Shown piece by piece: positions 47,704 to 61,665 of a stretch of DNA of 64,000 nucleotides (its first letter is position 1; each line of letters starts with the position of its first letter). Made by a program: the position numbers and the translations under genes. Origin of the DNA: Edolisoma coerulescens (lineage: Eukaryota; Chordata; Aves; Passeriformes; Campephagidae); NCBI GenBank assembly GCA_013397115.1, contig VWZW01006289.1, positions 4,694,504 to 4,758,503 of the forward strand, given 5' to 3'. A model generated the notes under the pieces. That model was not told the DNA's origin. It saw only the letters and a list, made by a program, of their open reading frames with translations, and ran no database searches.

Positions 47704-50700
47704 GAATTTCTCTTAAACTTATGTTTTTACCTGGCTTAGACAGAAAATTCTTTAGTAAAATGCCTCTTTACTTAATGGGAAATACTGCTTCAAAATACAG
47801 ACTGCAAATTTATTTAAGCAATCCCGTTTTCCTCATCTTTGGTGATTTTTGCCCTTCTTGCTCCCCTTTCCCCTCAAGCACCTCAAACATGAGTGACAGA
47901 TATGAGGATCACGAGCAGTTTGGATCACACTTAGTTCTGTGTAAGTAGTGAGGCTCCCTTGTCTGAAACAGATGCTCGTCATGAGTTTGAGACTTTTTGG
48001 AATATATTAGCATGTGTATCTCCTGCACCATTTGGGATACAAGCACAACATCTTTTCATGGCACCTAATTAAAGAGATGTGTAAGCACTGGATATAGAAC
48101 TAGGACAGGTGCTTCATCCTGCTAAAGATTCAGAGTGATTTGACTTTAGATGTTATATAATGCAAACATTAGAGGGTGATGTCAAAAGTCTTTGTAGGAA
48201 CAGGTAACAATAAAAGAGTTGCGTTTACAATATTCTCAACCTTTAAGAACATGGAGGATTTTTTATTAATTATTTTCACTTTAGTTTCATATAATAAAAA
48301 TAGTTGAACAATCTTATTTTAAATGTTTACATAGAGTTTGAAAAGGGAATGAGGGAAAATACTAGATAACTGCTCTGTAGATACTCAAATATAATTTTTT
48401 AGAAACACTTTCATTTTCATAATGTGATAACATTCCTATTAAATCAAATTATTTATAGAGTAACTGTCGTATAAAATCATACTAATGACATACCAAATTA
48501 ACATAGATGGTATATAATTTTTTACACAAGATTTTTGATTTATTTCCCACTTGAAGTGGCAAAATTTGTCAGCATCATTTCATGCATTTGGAAAGCTGTT
48601 CTTTCAACTGTAAATACAGGTACAATATAATATGGGAATTGAATGCATGCTTTTAAGACTGACTTCTTCTTCTGAACCAAGTAGACATGTTTCTGAAGTG
48701 TACATTTCATCAAATAAGAAAATCAACTAGCAAGATAACATAAATGTTGCCAGGAAGCTCATGCTCACAAAAGGCAGATATATAACAAAGATACCCATAG
48801 CAAAAGACAGTTATAATAGTTCCATAAATTTACCCATGTTTTTTTGCATTTAGTTTTTCCTGCACTCATGTTCTTTTCTGTTTCACTTCATGTATGTACT
48901 TCAACTTTTTGAGCTCTTCAGTCACTGAAATATGAGAAGAGACTAAAATTATTTAAGATTCAGCCATTAACTGTACAGTAAGGTTTCACAGGTTCTTGTC
49001 CTAGAAATGAAATGTTAGCTGTCTCTTGTCTGTTAGTCTTTGATGTTTTACACACATACACAGAATAATAAAGATGTATTGATTGACTTCTGTAGAGGTT
49101 AACCTTAAGATTTGTTACACTGAGCAGTGAGCACTGACTTAGTCAAGCCAAGGAAGGAGAATCAATCTCTTATTTTCATCAAAATACCAATACATTTCTA
49201 GATAGGCATAGAATTTACTTATAAACATAGTTGGAGCTGTTTTGTAATTGCTGAAAATCAAGATGTGAAAATATAACATCTTCTTCTAATGGCTTAAATA
49301 AAGGAAAAAAAATTCTCATGCACTAGTGAATGACTTGACAATAATGAATTCCATCTCAGGAAAACTGAGAATTTGTGTGTGATGATTGCCCAAAAATATA
49401 GCTTTATGGCCTTTGGAAGAAAAAAAAGTGAGACTTATCACAATAATTTGCTGGTTTTATATGCTCTAAAGTTTTCTACTGAGGCATGAGGTTAGTCAGA
49501 AACAGAAAAACAGGAAACATCTACATTAAATGAGGAAAGGCATAGTCTTTTTAAAAAAAATTCTTATTAGAAAAATCATATATCTGTGTAAGAAGTAAGT
49601 TAAACCACATTCTGAAAGTCATTCTAGGTCTAATAATTAAAAAAAACAAGCAACAACAACAAAAAAAAACCCAAACCAGAAACTGGGCTTCTCTGTATTT
49701 ATTTTCATTCACTGCATATTTGCTTCAATAAGTTCATTCAATTTATAAAGGCAATTTTCTGCAACAAAGCCAGTGGAATTTGAAGAAACGTAAAAGTTCT
49801 CATCATCTTTAGAAATATTCAGCTTCATTTCTATACTATGAGAAAGAATAAATATTTCTTAGCATTTTAATGAAATTAAAAATCAGCACTACAATTCCTT
49901 ATATCTCTGTTTCACCAAGCCTTTCTTCTCTGGGAGTTATAATGGAGTCACATGGAGTTATCAAAGATTCTGCAAATGCAGGTCTGTAAGATCCTAGCTG
50001 AGACTCTCCCAACACAGCGCAGAACTGCAATCAATTCTCCCATCTTCTTGGTGAGCATGCCATAATCATGAAACAAATGGCTGCAACAACAGCAACTACT
50101 GGCTCGTATAGGTATGCACTGAGAAAATAATTGGGAATTGGTTAGGGAGGCAAGTGAAGACTACATCTGTCACCTCCAGATATAAATTTGTACTTGAGGA
50201 ATCTAGTGATCCATAAACTTTCTGAACACACCTCTCCTCTAGATCATCCTTACATCAGGGTATTTCTCCCTGGTCTCATTGTACTTGAGATCTCCCCCAG
50301 TTACCTACTACCATGTAGTGAGGAGGTACCTTTCTGTCTTCCCCACTTGAAGTCTCAGCCTGAAAAACTGAAAAATTTGAGAGAATGGAACTTCTTTATG
50401 AGGGCAGAATTGTTCTTTTGTACCCTTCTCTCACTTTTTATAATGTCATTAAGGCAAGTGTAAGTCCTCCTTAGATGTAAACTTTGAACAGCACTGAGGC
50501 TTGAACATTTCTAAATCTCTTGTGCTTTTAGAGAGCAGAGAGATACCAAAGCATGGACTGGACTCTGAAGATCCTTACACCATTTTCTGGAGTATGCAGA
50601 CCCGCCTGTTTGCCACAGATTTAATAATACAATATTTTACCAATGCATTTTCATTTCCCATTATTGCTGAAGATTAGGCCTGAAGACTGAGGAGGACAAA

Positions 50701-51876
50701 ATTTTAAACTAAAAAACTCGAAGGTTGTTACTTGGTTCTTTTATTTCATCATCTACTAAAAATCAAAGAAGCAGGGGTTCTAATTCATTTTCTTCTTTCA
50801 ATAGAAAAGAGAGGTTGGATAAGAGAAGGGAGACATTGTTGTTCTTTCCCCTTGAAAAGAGATCATGATGCCTCCTTTATTTTTTCAACTGATCTCCTGC
50901 TAGGATCTTCATCTCACAATACCTTGGCACAATCAAGATTTTATCGGGAATTTATTATCTGTCCTTTGGACTATGGCTACATATTTTGTTTTCTCTGGAC
51001 TTGCTGACTTAAGGGGTAACCAGAAAAAAGAATTCATCTTCTGAGATTTTCTTAGTTTTAAAAGTTTCCCATCCTACATGTATCTTGAAAACTGAAACCC
51101 CTAACTTCTCAAAAAATAGTGGAGATGGCATGAATTAAAATACTTGTTGTTTCATTTTTACATCAACCTAGAAATGCTTAATCATTTTAATAGTGAATTA
51201 ATGTATATTTCTCAAAAATAATAATTTTGGGGAAAAAAAAGGTTTTTTCATTTTCTTTTTGAATATGAATACTTTTGATAGATTCTAGAATGGATGCAAT
51301 TTACATTCATGCTAACAAAAATATGGTGACTGTTTTGACAAGGTAACATTTCTAAAATGGAGGGAAAATTAAAAAAATTAGGAGGAACACAAATGATGTC
51401 TTGAGAATTGGTACAGTATGCCAGCATCGTGGTGTGATGGGGCATCTGTTGTCAGAGAAAGGTTAGATGAGTGAGGCATGGTATGAAGACAGATAACATT
51501 TGGTTTGGTAGGTTACACTGCTTCCAAGAAACAGTATAAAGCTGTAGATTACCGAAAAATATTTACAAGTTCATGTTGTAACCTAACTTCGGTACATTGT
51601 TCTGCACTTCCCAACATTTTTTTCTCTTTTATTTTGTGTTTCCAGCCCTTTATTCCGCTCCTTACATCTTCTTTGTTGTTTCTATTTCTTCCCTATATCT
51701 TCTTTCTTGTTCTCTTTCACTTCTGTCCTCCAATTCTTGTCCTAGCTCTCAGTCTCCATTCATGCATCCATACTCCAATTTCCAGCACAGTACTTTATGA
51801 ATTTCATTTTGAACAATATAAAAAAATCTCAGCCTCATACAGTGGAAATGTTTGTGCAAAAGCTACAAACAGAGCT

Positions 51877-51894
51877 AAAAAAAAAAAAAAAAAA
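51877..51894. repeat. Poly(A) tract
   Basis: An 18-base adenine run. It follows no recognisable retroposon body. Confidence 0.9.
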
Positions 51895-52018
51895 GAAATC
51901 AAAGAAAAATTCCAAAAGGAGATTCATTTAAAATTTTCTTTCTTGAGGGTCTTACTCATGTGTATTGAAGGCTTTGAAGTGTCAACATTATTTGTTGTAG
52001 TACCGTAGCTAGTGGGTG

Positions 52019-52041
52019 CAAGTATCCTGTTGGGATACTTG
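52019..52041. repeat. Short perfect hairpin
   Basis: CAAGTATCC and GGATACTTG form a perfect 9-bp stem around a 5-base loop. It is not followed by a T run, and no gene precedes it. Chance is likely in a window of this size. Confidence 0.6.
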
Positions 52042-54569
52042 AGAGGAGAAAAGATAAACCTTTTCAACCTGAGCCTTAAACCTACCTGTGACTTACATTA
52101 TCCTTATACACTTGCAGAAAGGAGTGTGAGAAGTCATTGCTTTGGAATTGCTTCCTAGTGAAGCTGTGGGCAGAGACAAATTGCCTATTATCACTTATTC
52201 TCAGACCCATATCTCTCTCTCGCCTTCTAATACTCAGAAAAACATTCTAAATATATGCAGTATATATGTATTTTTTTTTTAATACACATATTAACACACA
52301 CGTACTTAATCACAAACTCATGCACAGACTGTGTCTTTAGGATTACTTGTAAGTGTTTTACTATTGCTGAGATGGAAAAAATACTTCAGCATAACAAAAA
52401 CCCCATTTAAATACATATATCAGTAGTTCCTAGATATAAATAAGTATCTGAAACATGTATGCACTATTTATTAAAGACATAGTATAATGTAATGACCTTA
52501 TTGATAGAAATAAATATCAGAGTGAAAAAAAAGTGCTGCCTGTGCACCCATCCTAAGTACATTAAATGTATTGTTTTTCTGAGATTTTGGTTAGATCTTG
52601 TGAGACCCTCAAGAAACAGTCAATGTAATCTGAAGTTCCTGAACATATTTTAAGGTTTCACTGTCTGCAAGTGCCCCTCTGCACTTGCTTCTCCCTTCCT
52701 CGTCCTCCACCCCATTTTGCACATGTATCAGGAAAAGTGTACTTCAGCCTTCACTGACTATAAACAGATAAAACTGACATGTGGTCAACAGTATTTTAGG
52801 GCCTGCAAGTTGTGGTGAATATTCAGCTTCTTTTTTTTTTTTAAGCTTCTAAAAGAGTTGTTTCTCTATCTCTCCATGGCCATCTTAGTATCATTCATGC
52901 AAAGCAAGAAAGACAGGGAAGATCCTAACATCCAAGATTTTCTTCTCTTCTTTGACAGGCAGTAATGCTGGTCCTAAGTGCTGCCAATTTTCACTCACAG
53001 AAAGGAATCTTTTTCGACCTGCATAACTGTCAAAAACGGACACATATGAATGAGCCCTGTGTAGGCTGAGAACTGCAATATCAAAGCACCATTATTTACA
53101 CACCCTACCAGAAAACACTGGTCCTGGGCTCCCCTCACCCTTGTCTCCTGCTTAGTTTAACCCCAGGCCACACAGCATGGCTTACTAATTGTGGAATGCT
53201 GTTTTGAATACAGGGTTCAAATAGCAAATTTAAACTGCAGATTTAATCTTCCGAGAACTGTTGAGATGTATGTAATTTTCTTCCACAAAAGCTGAACAAA
53301 GAGATGGTATAACATTATGATTGTGTAAATCTTCTTTCAACACCTCTATTGTACAAAGTGTAGACTCAGTGATTGAATAGCAACAAACAAAAGTCTCTCT
53401 TCAATTAAACTCCTGTGACTCACACACATAAGGCTTCATCTAACATATCTACTATAATTAGATTCCTCCTTTAAGGTAAAGTGCTTTTGTTTTAAAACAT
53501 GTTTGTAATAATGCCTGAAAAATCCAACATGATAAAGATCAGATATTTGTTTTGTTCTGATTCATTCCTTTAAAGAAAAGTCAGAATTTTACACTGGAGT
53601 GGTTTAAATGTAGCTATAGAATTATACAAAAAAAGTCTTATTAAAAATAGCATGGATTTTTGCTGTTATCACATGAATACCCATCACAATTCAGCACCTC
53701 TAATCAATTAATATTCCGTAGGCAAATGACAGTCTGTAAGTTAAAATGTATTTCAGCAGGTAACTAGGGGAAAAAAGTCAGTATGTTGCCACTTTCAACA
53801 ATTACACAAATTTAGTGGAAGCTTAAAATAATTTTCAGATGAGAAGTAGACATATTGTGTAGTAAGAAAATCTGTAGCATATTCATTGTGCAGCAACATT
53901 CAAAGGCAGTGGGACATCAGCATTCATTGTTCACTATTAAATATAATAAATACAGCTATTCTGTTAGAGAAACCCTAACCTTTGGTGTAAAAAACATAGT
54001 GTGGGATGTCATCCTTGAGGCCTTAATGCACCACATTCTTTCACATATAGGCATGCAAATCTTCTTCACAGAGGCAGTGCAGAACTTCTTCAGTTTTAAG
54101 AGCTATTCTGTTAAAATTGAACAGGTGAATCAGACTTTCCCTCACATGAAGTGATGAGGGGGGAGAAGTGATGTGTGCTTTCCAGAATCCAGGAGATATG
54201 CTTTTATAACTGTACTGTATTCTGTAAACTTTTCCTTCATCTATTGCTCCAAGCAGCCCCAAGAGTCTCAGTGGAAGACTGCGGATATGGCCCAATAGAT
54301 TTGTCTGCCTCTTGAGTTTATGAGACAGTGCTGCAAGATTTATACCCATGGATTGAAAAGATAGAGGGCAGGCTGACCTCAAACATATGCAAATGAAAAT
54401 TGAATCATCTGGAGCATTTTTGATATACATATGTGATAGTGGGGAAGTTTGGGCCTGTATAACAAAATGAGGCTAAATGCTAAGTGAATACTAATACTTC
54501 CCTTCATTTTATTCCCTTTTATTTATTAATTTAATTCCTGTTACTTGGGAAGATGGTTTAAGGATGATT

Positions 54570-54662
54570 GGTGTGATGCTAGGTTGACAGTTGGACTAGA
54601 GGATCTTGGAGGTCCCTTCCAACCTTGATGTATCAATGAGTCTATGGTTCTATGTTTCTGTG
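54570..54662 (+). mobile_element. CR1 LINE 3' terminus, very short
   Basis: The fragment reads GGTTGACAGTTGGACTAGAG, then GATCTTGGAGGTCCCTTCC, then AACCTTGATG and a diverged tail of TCTATGGTTCTATGTTTCTG units. This is the 3' end of a CR1 copy cut to under 100 bp, in sense orientation. Confidence 0.85.
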
Positions 54663-57600
54663 AGTGAATGATATTTACATTTTTAGAAACAAAACTGGGA
54701 AGATAATGGCTTTTTTTTCAGTTTGATGCCCGAACTTCAGGATGTAAGAGCAGTGGAGATCAGGGATCAGTTCACATCCAACAAAGGCTGATATTTTTTA
54801 AGGCAGAAGTGTTGGATTCTGGCCTCCATAAGAATGGTCTAGAATGCCTTTGTCTCCTAGGTGAAAAAACAGTGACTCAAAGCTCCTCCCAGATTGCTTC
54901 TTTCCAAGAAACAGAGGGGACTTTCCTGTCTCCTATGCTGAAATACTGGCCTAGTATTGCAGCATATCCTAAGGCATAGTAGGTCATAACAAGCCTCCTA
55001 TTGCCATGGATGGCAAAAGATCTGAGGAGAGTCAGACGGTGGAGAACTCGTCTCATAAGTGTGGGCAAGGAAAGCCCCCTTTCTGTTCTTGATTTTAGCT
55101 GGTTTTTTTGAATTGTAGCTGCCAAAATATTTTCAGGGTTCTGCAGGTGTAAGTGGTGTGCTTTCTCCATTGCCAGTGCCACTCAGCTCCCTTGTAGCCT
55201 TTCCAGTCTTCTCTACAACCAGGTGTGGGACCCACCTGGGAAGACACACATTCATTTGTCTTGTTCCTCCCTCTGTGGAAAAGATTGAGCTAAATATAAC
55301 CTTTTCCATCTACAACTCAACATTGCTATTATATATGACAATTTTTGTCCGAGAGAATAAAGTACTGTGTCTCCAAAGGTTATGTCTTTTGTTCTGCATA
55401 GGGGGACTATACAATAAAAACAGTCTTATTTTCAAAGGAGACCACACAGGTGTCCCTCATGCTTGTTTTACTTTTCTGGTCACATAGTCACTGTCACCAT
55501 AGGTGGCACAAATGATTTCTCTTTTCCTTTACACTAGCTGCTTTTGGAACCTGTCTGTGAGTGTCTTCTGCAGTATTTAAATGATGCTGTCTTTCCAGAA
55601 GCTCTTTTCAAACCCTGTTCCCCCTTACTGATTTATAGGTCATGCTCTGATGCACAGAGCTCCAAATGAAATGGAGTTCAACCAGTAGTAGATCAAGGTG
55701 CGCTACAGCTAGACAATAAGTATTTTATGATTTAGTTATTTATTTTGCTCTTCTTTTATTTCTGAAAAGGGTAGCTTAGAATAAAAGCCATAGAAATAAG
55801 CGTGCAATTGTTATGTCAGTAAGTTTCAGGTTAATATTTTCCTGAAATATTCTCTGAATCATTGTAAAATGTTTATTGTTCCCATTCTATTGCTGTTTGT
55901 AAAGCTTCTGGCAGCCCTAGCTATGTATTTAAAATAGAGTAAAATATTTATTTTTAAAATTCATTTTTTTCTTTCCTCTCTGAAAGGGAAAAAAAAATTA
56001 AAGGCCTTTCTTATTTAAAGTCTCATTGAGATAAAATGATACAGTTTATTCCAATGAGGGAACATATTCTCTAGAAGAAAATTGAAAAGCAATTGGTGCT
56101 ATTTTATTTACAGAGTTCCAACAACATTATTCCTCTTAGTCCTTGAGGAAGTAATATACTCTCACCCTTAAAACGCTGTAAGTAGTCGATAATCCATTAT
56201 TACAGTAAGCCGTACACTCTCACAGTAATTATCTAATAACCCCTTATAAAAGACCGTAGCTTCCTAATCTGTTTATAATTATCATTTCAATGATCCTGTG
56301 CATTAATGTCTGACCTTCAGCAACTCTGACCTGATCTTAATTAGCTGTAATATCAAATCATCACTATATAAGAAACTAGCCATGACCAAATGAATGAACC
56401 CCAGGTACAGCTAATTTCTGGAGCAATTATCTTTTCATGTAGGGAGATTTAAATGATTATCTGCACAATTTCACACAGTTTTATGTAATTCTGCGACATT
56501 ATAAATTCTGTTTTAAATCATATTTCAAAGGCATGGCTGTGCAGACTGACTTCATATAGTACACTAAGCTATCAGGATGGTATATCATACTACCAGTGTA
56601 TAGAAGTAGATGATATTTTGTGTCATTATTTTCAATTACGTAAAATATATTTCACAAAGTGATAAATTGTAGCTGAAATATATAAATATGTGCCAAGGTA
56701 GTCTAGGGGCTAGTGACATCCAGTATAAATTGTATGTCATTTTAAAGTAATGTTACATTATATTAAAATACTGTAAGTAATTGATTATACCATATGTGTT
56801 AAAGCAAGATTAGAAAATTCTAAAATGTATATTGGTAATATACATGCAGTATTTACAATGCATTTGAAGCTGAGTATCATTTATCACATTTAAAAAGCTA
56901 CTGTATAAAAAATGAGAATACCACAGAAAATACTTGAAGCTGCTGTTTAACACACAGTTATGCAGTACTAAGGGCATAGGACTATTTAATGTGTTATTAA
57001 AATACCTAGGCTTCTGATTTATAGTTTAATCTGACTGGAACATAACACAAACCTTCATGCCGCCCCAGCTATTTACCTCATGCTTTTCTACACATATACA
57101 AACACACACACACAAGCACATGGGAAAATTCAGTCTTACAGATAAACCAAGTAATTTAGGACTCAGAAGACAGTTCTACAACCAATACAAGGTTGTGCCA
57201 CATTAGTGCATTTTTGAATAATACATCTCTGTAAAAACCCAGTCAGCATTTTTTCTAGGTTTTTTGGGGACACATATTTTGCTGAGTTTGGAGAGAAAAA
57301 ATAAGAAAAGAAAGTACAGAACAGCCTTTTTATTTCAAAAATTGGATGAAGGATTTCAACAATCGTATTATTTGCTGCCCTTTCCTAACACAATTAATCA
57401 AAGTTAACCATGGAACCTTCTTTCTTAGAGCTCTTTCAAATGCTAACGTTTCCTACCTATAAGCCAAAACATTTGTCCTACAGCCATCAGATGAAGATAG
57501 CAGCCTGATGAGGGTGATTGATTTGAAAGGTAATTTGAATGGAAGATGTTGTGTACATCCTCTTAGTGATGCCACAATGACAGCTCAGACAACCTTTCTG

Positions 57601-60600
57601 TGATGTATCACCCAGGAAAGCGGAAAAGAGTAAATTTAACAAGTGGTATTGCCTTCTTATCACATATTTTCTTTTCTTCTAATTTAGTAACTTCATTCTA
57701 TACTGTGTCTAGTTATTTATAAATATCAAAGATAGTGAGCAGATGTCTTGTCTTACCTTTTATTTAAGTCAAACCTTCAGTAAGTGATGTATAAAATCAG
57801 ACAATTAGTATCCACAAGCTAAATGAACTAAGAAAATAATTCTTAGAAATTATCAAAAAGTGAAGGCAAGGAAATCCTAGTCTTCTTTCTGATCAAATGG
57901 AACCAGATGTTATCCTCTTTACAGAACCATTTCTTTCTTTTTCACTTCCTTTCCGTATACACATATATTTAATTCCTTGGATAGACTTAAAATCAACCAT
58001 AGGCTTTATAGGTCCTGGCAATTTTCTCCTTTGCACTTCCAGCATAATATCTGTAGAGGAAATAATGTCTGTACTTATCTCAAACACTGAATAGTTTAAA
58101 TCATTATATAAACTTCAGCCATTTTACAGGTTAAGGTTTTGCAAAAGTATAATGAATTATTTTAATGGAAAATTAAATTAAATTCTCTTTAAAATTCCTG
58201 GTATATATATCTTCTTGAAATATTATAATCTCACTCTAAAATTCTTTTCTGTTTTAGATCTTCTGTCCTGCATTTCATTTTCATATCTTACAGTTGAGAT
58301 GCACACATGGGCACTTCAGGGGGCTTAAAATCAAAATCAAATTCATCTCTTCTTCAAAAGAAAATAAGTCTACATTTTAATCAAAGACATTTTCAGAGAA
58401 TACAGATTTCCTTCTTTTTCACCTTCGATAATTTTAGTGTGAAATCTTGCTTTTTACCCCCATACATTTCACTTTAAAAAGTAATTTAGTAAAAGCTTAT
58501 ATAAATTTTATGACATTCACTCATGGATTTTCGAAGAGAGAATGCGAGCAAGTGCATCATCTAATTGGCAAGAGCTGAAAACATTAAATTTGTGTAGGAG
58601 AAAAAGGCATTCAGTCTTTTCTGTATGGAGTACATTTACTTTGGAAGAGACATAGGTGCCTGGAAACTCGACTTCCTTCCACAAACCTACATACATACAG
58701 ACAAGCCTTTCATCTCCTTCTCCTGGAGAATATCAAGCCAGAGGCAGCTAGGTTTTTGGTCTTAATTGCAATTACAATATTTCTCAAGTCTGATATATCT
58801 CACATGAAGCCCAGTGCTGCACATTATAAACTCTTCTGGCATATTGACCTAAGTATTTATTAATCTGTTTGTCAGAAAACTAATGTGTGAGAGTGGATAA
58901 TAAAGAAGTACTGTTAGAGGTAAACAAGTAAACAGAAATGAGCTGGAAAGTAATGAAAGAGATCTTGATGGAGTAAAAAAAAAAATCATTGGTTCTTAAA
59001 GTTACTTAGCTTGGAAGCAGTTCAAAACAGGGATTCTGCATTTTTCCATGTTTACTCAGTGCCTGGTATAACAGAAAGCTAGATTGCAATGACAGGTCAC
59101 AAAGTCTACTGTAGAAATACAAAACATGCCATTTGCATTACAAATGAGTGGTTTAATGGGTTAAAGAAACTGATCTTTGGTTTCAGCAAAATGTTAAGGA
59201 CCTTGTAATGGTGACTTAGAGATACGTGCAAGGCAAAATCATTGGAACTGTCTAGAAAGTATTCACACATGGAAGTGAACTTACTTAGTTATGACAAAAA
59301 TTTCTCTCAAGAAATTATGTTTTTGGGGGCTGATGAAGAGTGGGTGCATAGGCAACATTTGCCATAGCTCATACTTAACAATGGCAAGTCTGCCTCAATT
59401 AATATGTTTCCTAGAATATTGAATAAGTGGTCTGTACACAAGACACACACCTGGTACTAGACTGAGTGTGGGTCTGGCTCATAAAGGTTTAGGGCTGGTG
59501 CCAGTCAAGTATTCGATTTAAAGTGCTCCTAGCAGTGAGGATGTCTGTGATTTCGGGGTACCATAACTGTCTTCATTTCATTACTTTTAGTTCTTTGTCT
59601 AGAGGCAGAGGAGGAGATTTGACTTCATGGAGGGACTTTTCCGAAACTGCAGAAGGTGTGGTGAAAGTTTTCATAGCAGCTTCAGGCAGTACCTTGAAGA
59701 GTGGGGTTTATTCCCTATTAGAACTTTATTTTCTTTGAGTGAAACAATGCTGAAGGTATGTATTTGCTTTTAGGCATAGAAAGGAAACAGACATCTGAGT
59801 GTTTTACTGGGTTTGTATTGCTACTTTTGCTTTTGTTTTTTAAATTACTTAACAAGATCTGTCATACCTCAGAAATTTAAACTCAGGTGAGCTTGTTTCA
59901 AAACTGGAAAACAGTTCTTGAAACACCTTAACATTGTTTTTAGGTATTTCCCCAAAGGCTTCAGCCTTCCTTTTGAATTGAGGTTTTACTGAGATGAAAA
60001 GAAATTCTCTCTCATTGATCCCCATAGGAAAAGCATTTGTCTTTGAACTCTATTTTTAGAGATGTTTTAACACATATTTACACTTGGGGGGATATGGATA
60101 AATGTAGTTTTGTTTAAAATTAACATGTTTTTGTTTACTTTATAGGCAGGTAGAGTTCAGGTTTTGTACATGAGCTCAGCTAACATATACACCTCCTGAG
60201 AGCCAATGTTTCCTTTGAAGAATTTCTTTCTTACCTGTATGCTCCACCCTGCTGGGCTAAGTGTGGCAGATAGGGAAGAGAGTTTTCCATGTGTTATTAT
60301 TACACCTCAGAAGTATCATTCAAAATAAGGCTCCTGAAATTGCTAAGAGCTGTGCTAAATTCAATTTTTTATTCATTTTACATCTGTCAGCCACTAACTT
60401 TGTAGAATGACCCTGTGACTTCTACAATGGGACAATGTAAAAGGTTTTGACCAACTTCTATGAATCATGTTCATAGTTTTAAGATTCAGTGTAAGTTTTC
60501 ATCCAATTTTTCTGAAAGCTCATTAGCTGCATACCATATCTACTGTTTGAATTAAAAGGGCTATACCATTGTTGTGACCCCTGTTTCATACTGCTCTGAT

Positions 60601-61499
60601 AGAAAAGTGAACCAGGCTATAAATTTTTAAGCTTTACTTGTTGAACGGTAGGACTGAACTTTCATACCTAAGACTTATCTGTAAAGGGAAGGCAAAGTTT
60701 ATCATGTCAGATCTTAACATGCCAGGTATGCCAGCACAATTTCCTCAGTGGAATCCTTTTGCTTGTGATAGGAGGTCTTTCCTGGGAGGTAGTTCCCTTC
60801 ACGTGTGCAGCCTACAGTTAGATTCCTTGCAACTTCATGACACATTTACATGGAAAACTTCTTTTGTAATGTGCGACAGGTGTGAATTTATTGCATCCTT
60901 TCTAGTCAGGAGTAATTTGCCATGTCAGCAATGTTAATGCACTGTGAGATGAAAAAAGAAAATGTTACCTTGCAGACTGTGAGGATCCACATGGAAGTCA
61001 TCTACTGTGTGATTCAGATGCCTTTTACTGTGTAAAAATGAGATTTCATAGTACACAGATTTCATATGCTGACAGCAAGTATTTGTTTGTGGCCTCTGCC
61101 ATTATGTACATAAACACACAGAATCCCACTGTTGTTTGATAAAGGCCAGAATGTCTTAAGTGAATTAATAAACTATGTGTAAATTAATCTAGGACAGTAG
61201 CTGCAGTAAGTACTGCTTTTCACTGAAAAATTATTCCTCTTAGCAAAGGAAGGAGAGAGGAAATGATTTTTAGAACATCAAGCTCACTTCTCCTCCACTG
61301 GTTACTCTATGGTAATTAAAATACTTCCTACTATTTCCTAATCTTGTTCATGTCCCTGCAGTTCTTTGACCAAAACTGTATTTAAGCTTATGTAATTCAT
61401 CACTCTATGGTCTTTTTTGTAGTCTGTCTTCTGCTCCTCTATCCTTCTCCTGCTGCACCTACGGATAGCAGCAGTCCATTTTATATCCTCTTACTCCTT
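54663..61499. other. Unassigned non-coding DNA, with enhancer-like texture in two parts
   Basis: I see no gene or clear transposon. The stretches 55980-56600 and 58480-58900 are low in repeats and dense in homeodomain-type cores, for example CTTAATTAGCTGTAAT at 56336-56351 and the palindrome TAATTGCAATTA at 58763-58774. A short (CA)n run lies near 57101-57114. The longest open frames are about 109 codons and have no motifs. Confidence 0.45.
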
Positions 61500-61665
61500 A
61501 TTTTGTCAAGGCAAGAAGCCCCATTTCTTTAACATTTCATGAGTTGTGCTTTCCATTCTCTTGATTACTGTAGCAGTCTTCTGTATTTTATTGGTGTAAT
61601 TTATCTTCAAAATGGATAATTGGTATAATATATTGTATCCAGAAATAGCTTGTCTGATACATCAA
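61500..61665 (-). mobile_element. Probable ancient CR1-type LINE fragment, antisense
   Basis: On the plus strand the order is GCAAGAAGCCCCATTTCTTT, then CATTTCATGAGTTGTGCTTTCC, then TTGATTACTGTAGCAGTCTT, and a TTGGTGTAATTTATCTTCAA stretch ending in a degraded counterpart of 'ggacacaatactccag'. This follows the 3' part of old CR1-group elements read in reverse, but similarity is low throughout. A related old LINE (L2/L3 type) is possible. Confidence 0.5.

Larger units (their letters stand above)
47704..54569. other. Unassigned AT-rich non-coding DNA
   Basis: No gene or recognised transposon is seen across nearly 7 kb. The 167-codon frame at 51505-52008 is a product of a pyrimidine-rich stretch (TTCTTT and TTTCTC runs) and contains an 18-base A tract read as polylysine, so I do not call it a gene. 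A small perfect hairpin is listed at 52019-52041. Confidence 0.5.

Noticed and set aside
46364..47705. TCAGA direct repeats as the target duplication of a 1.3-kb LTR element ending at 47700
   Set aside because: The sequence just after the left TCAGA does not look like an LTR start, and a 5-base match over this distance is easily found by chance.
51505..52008. 167-codon plus-strand open frame, the longest in the window
   Set aside because: It is driven by pyrimidine-rich DNA (Phe, Leu, Ser runs) and reads a poly(A) tract as polylysine. No domain, and no promoter or splice context.
52019..52041. Perfect 9-bp hairpin as a terminator or small-RNA precursor
   Set aside because: Too short for a precursor, no T run, and no gene upstream. 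Such stems are expected by chance in 64 kb.
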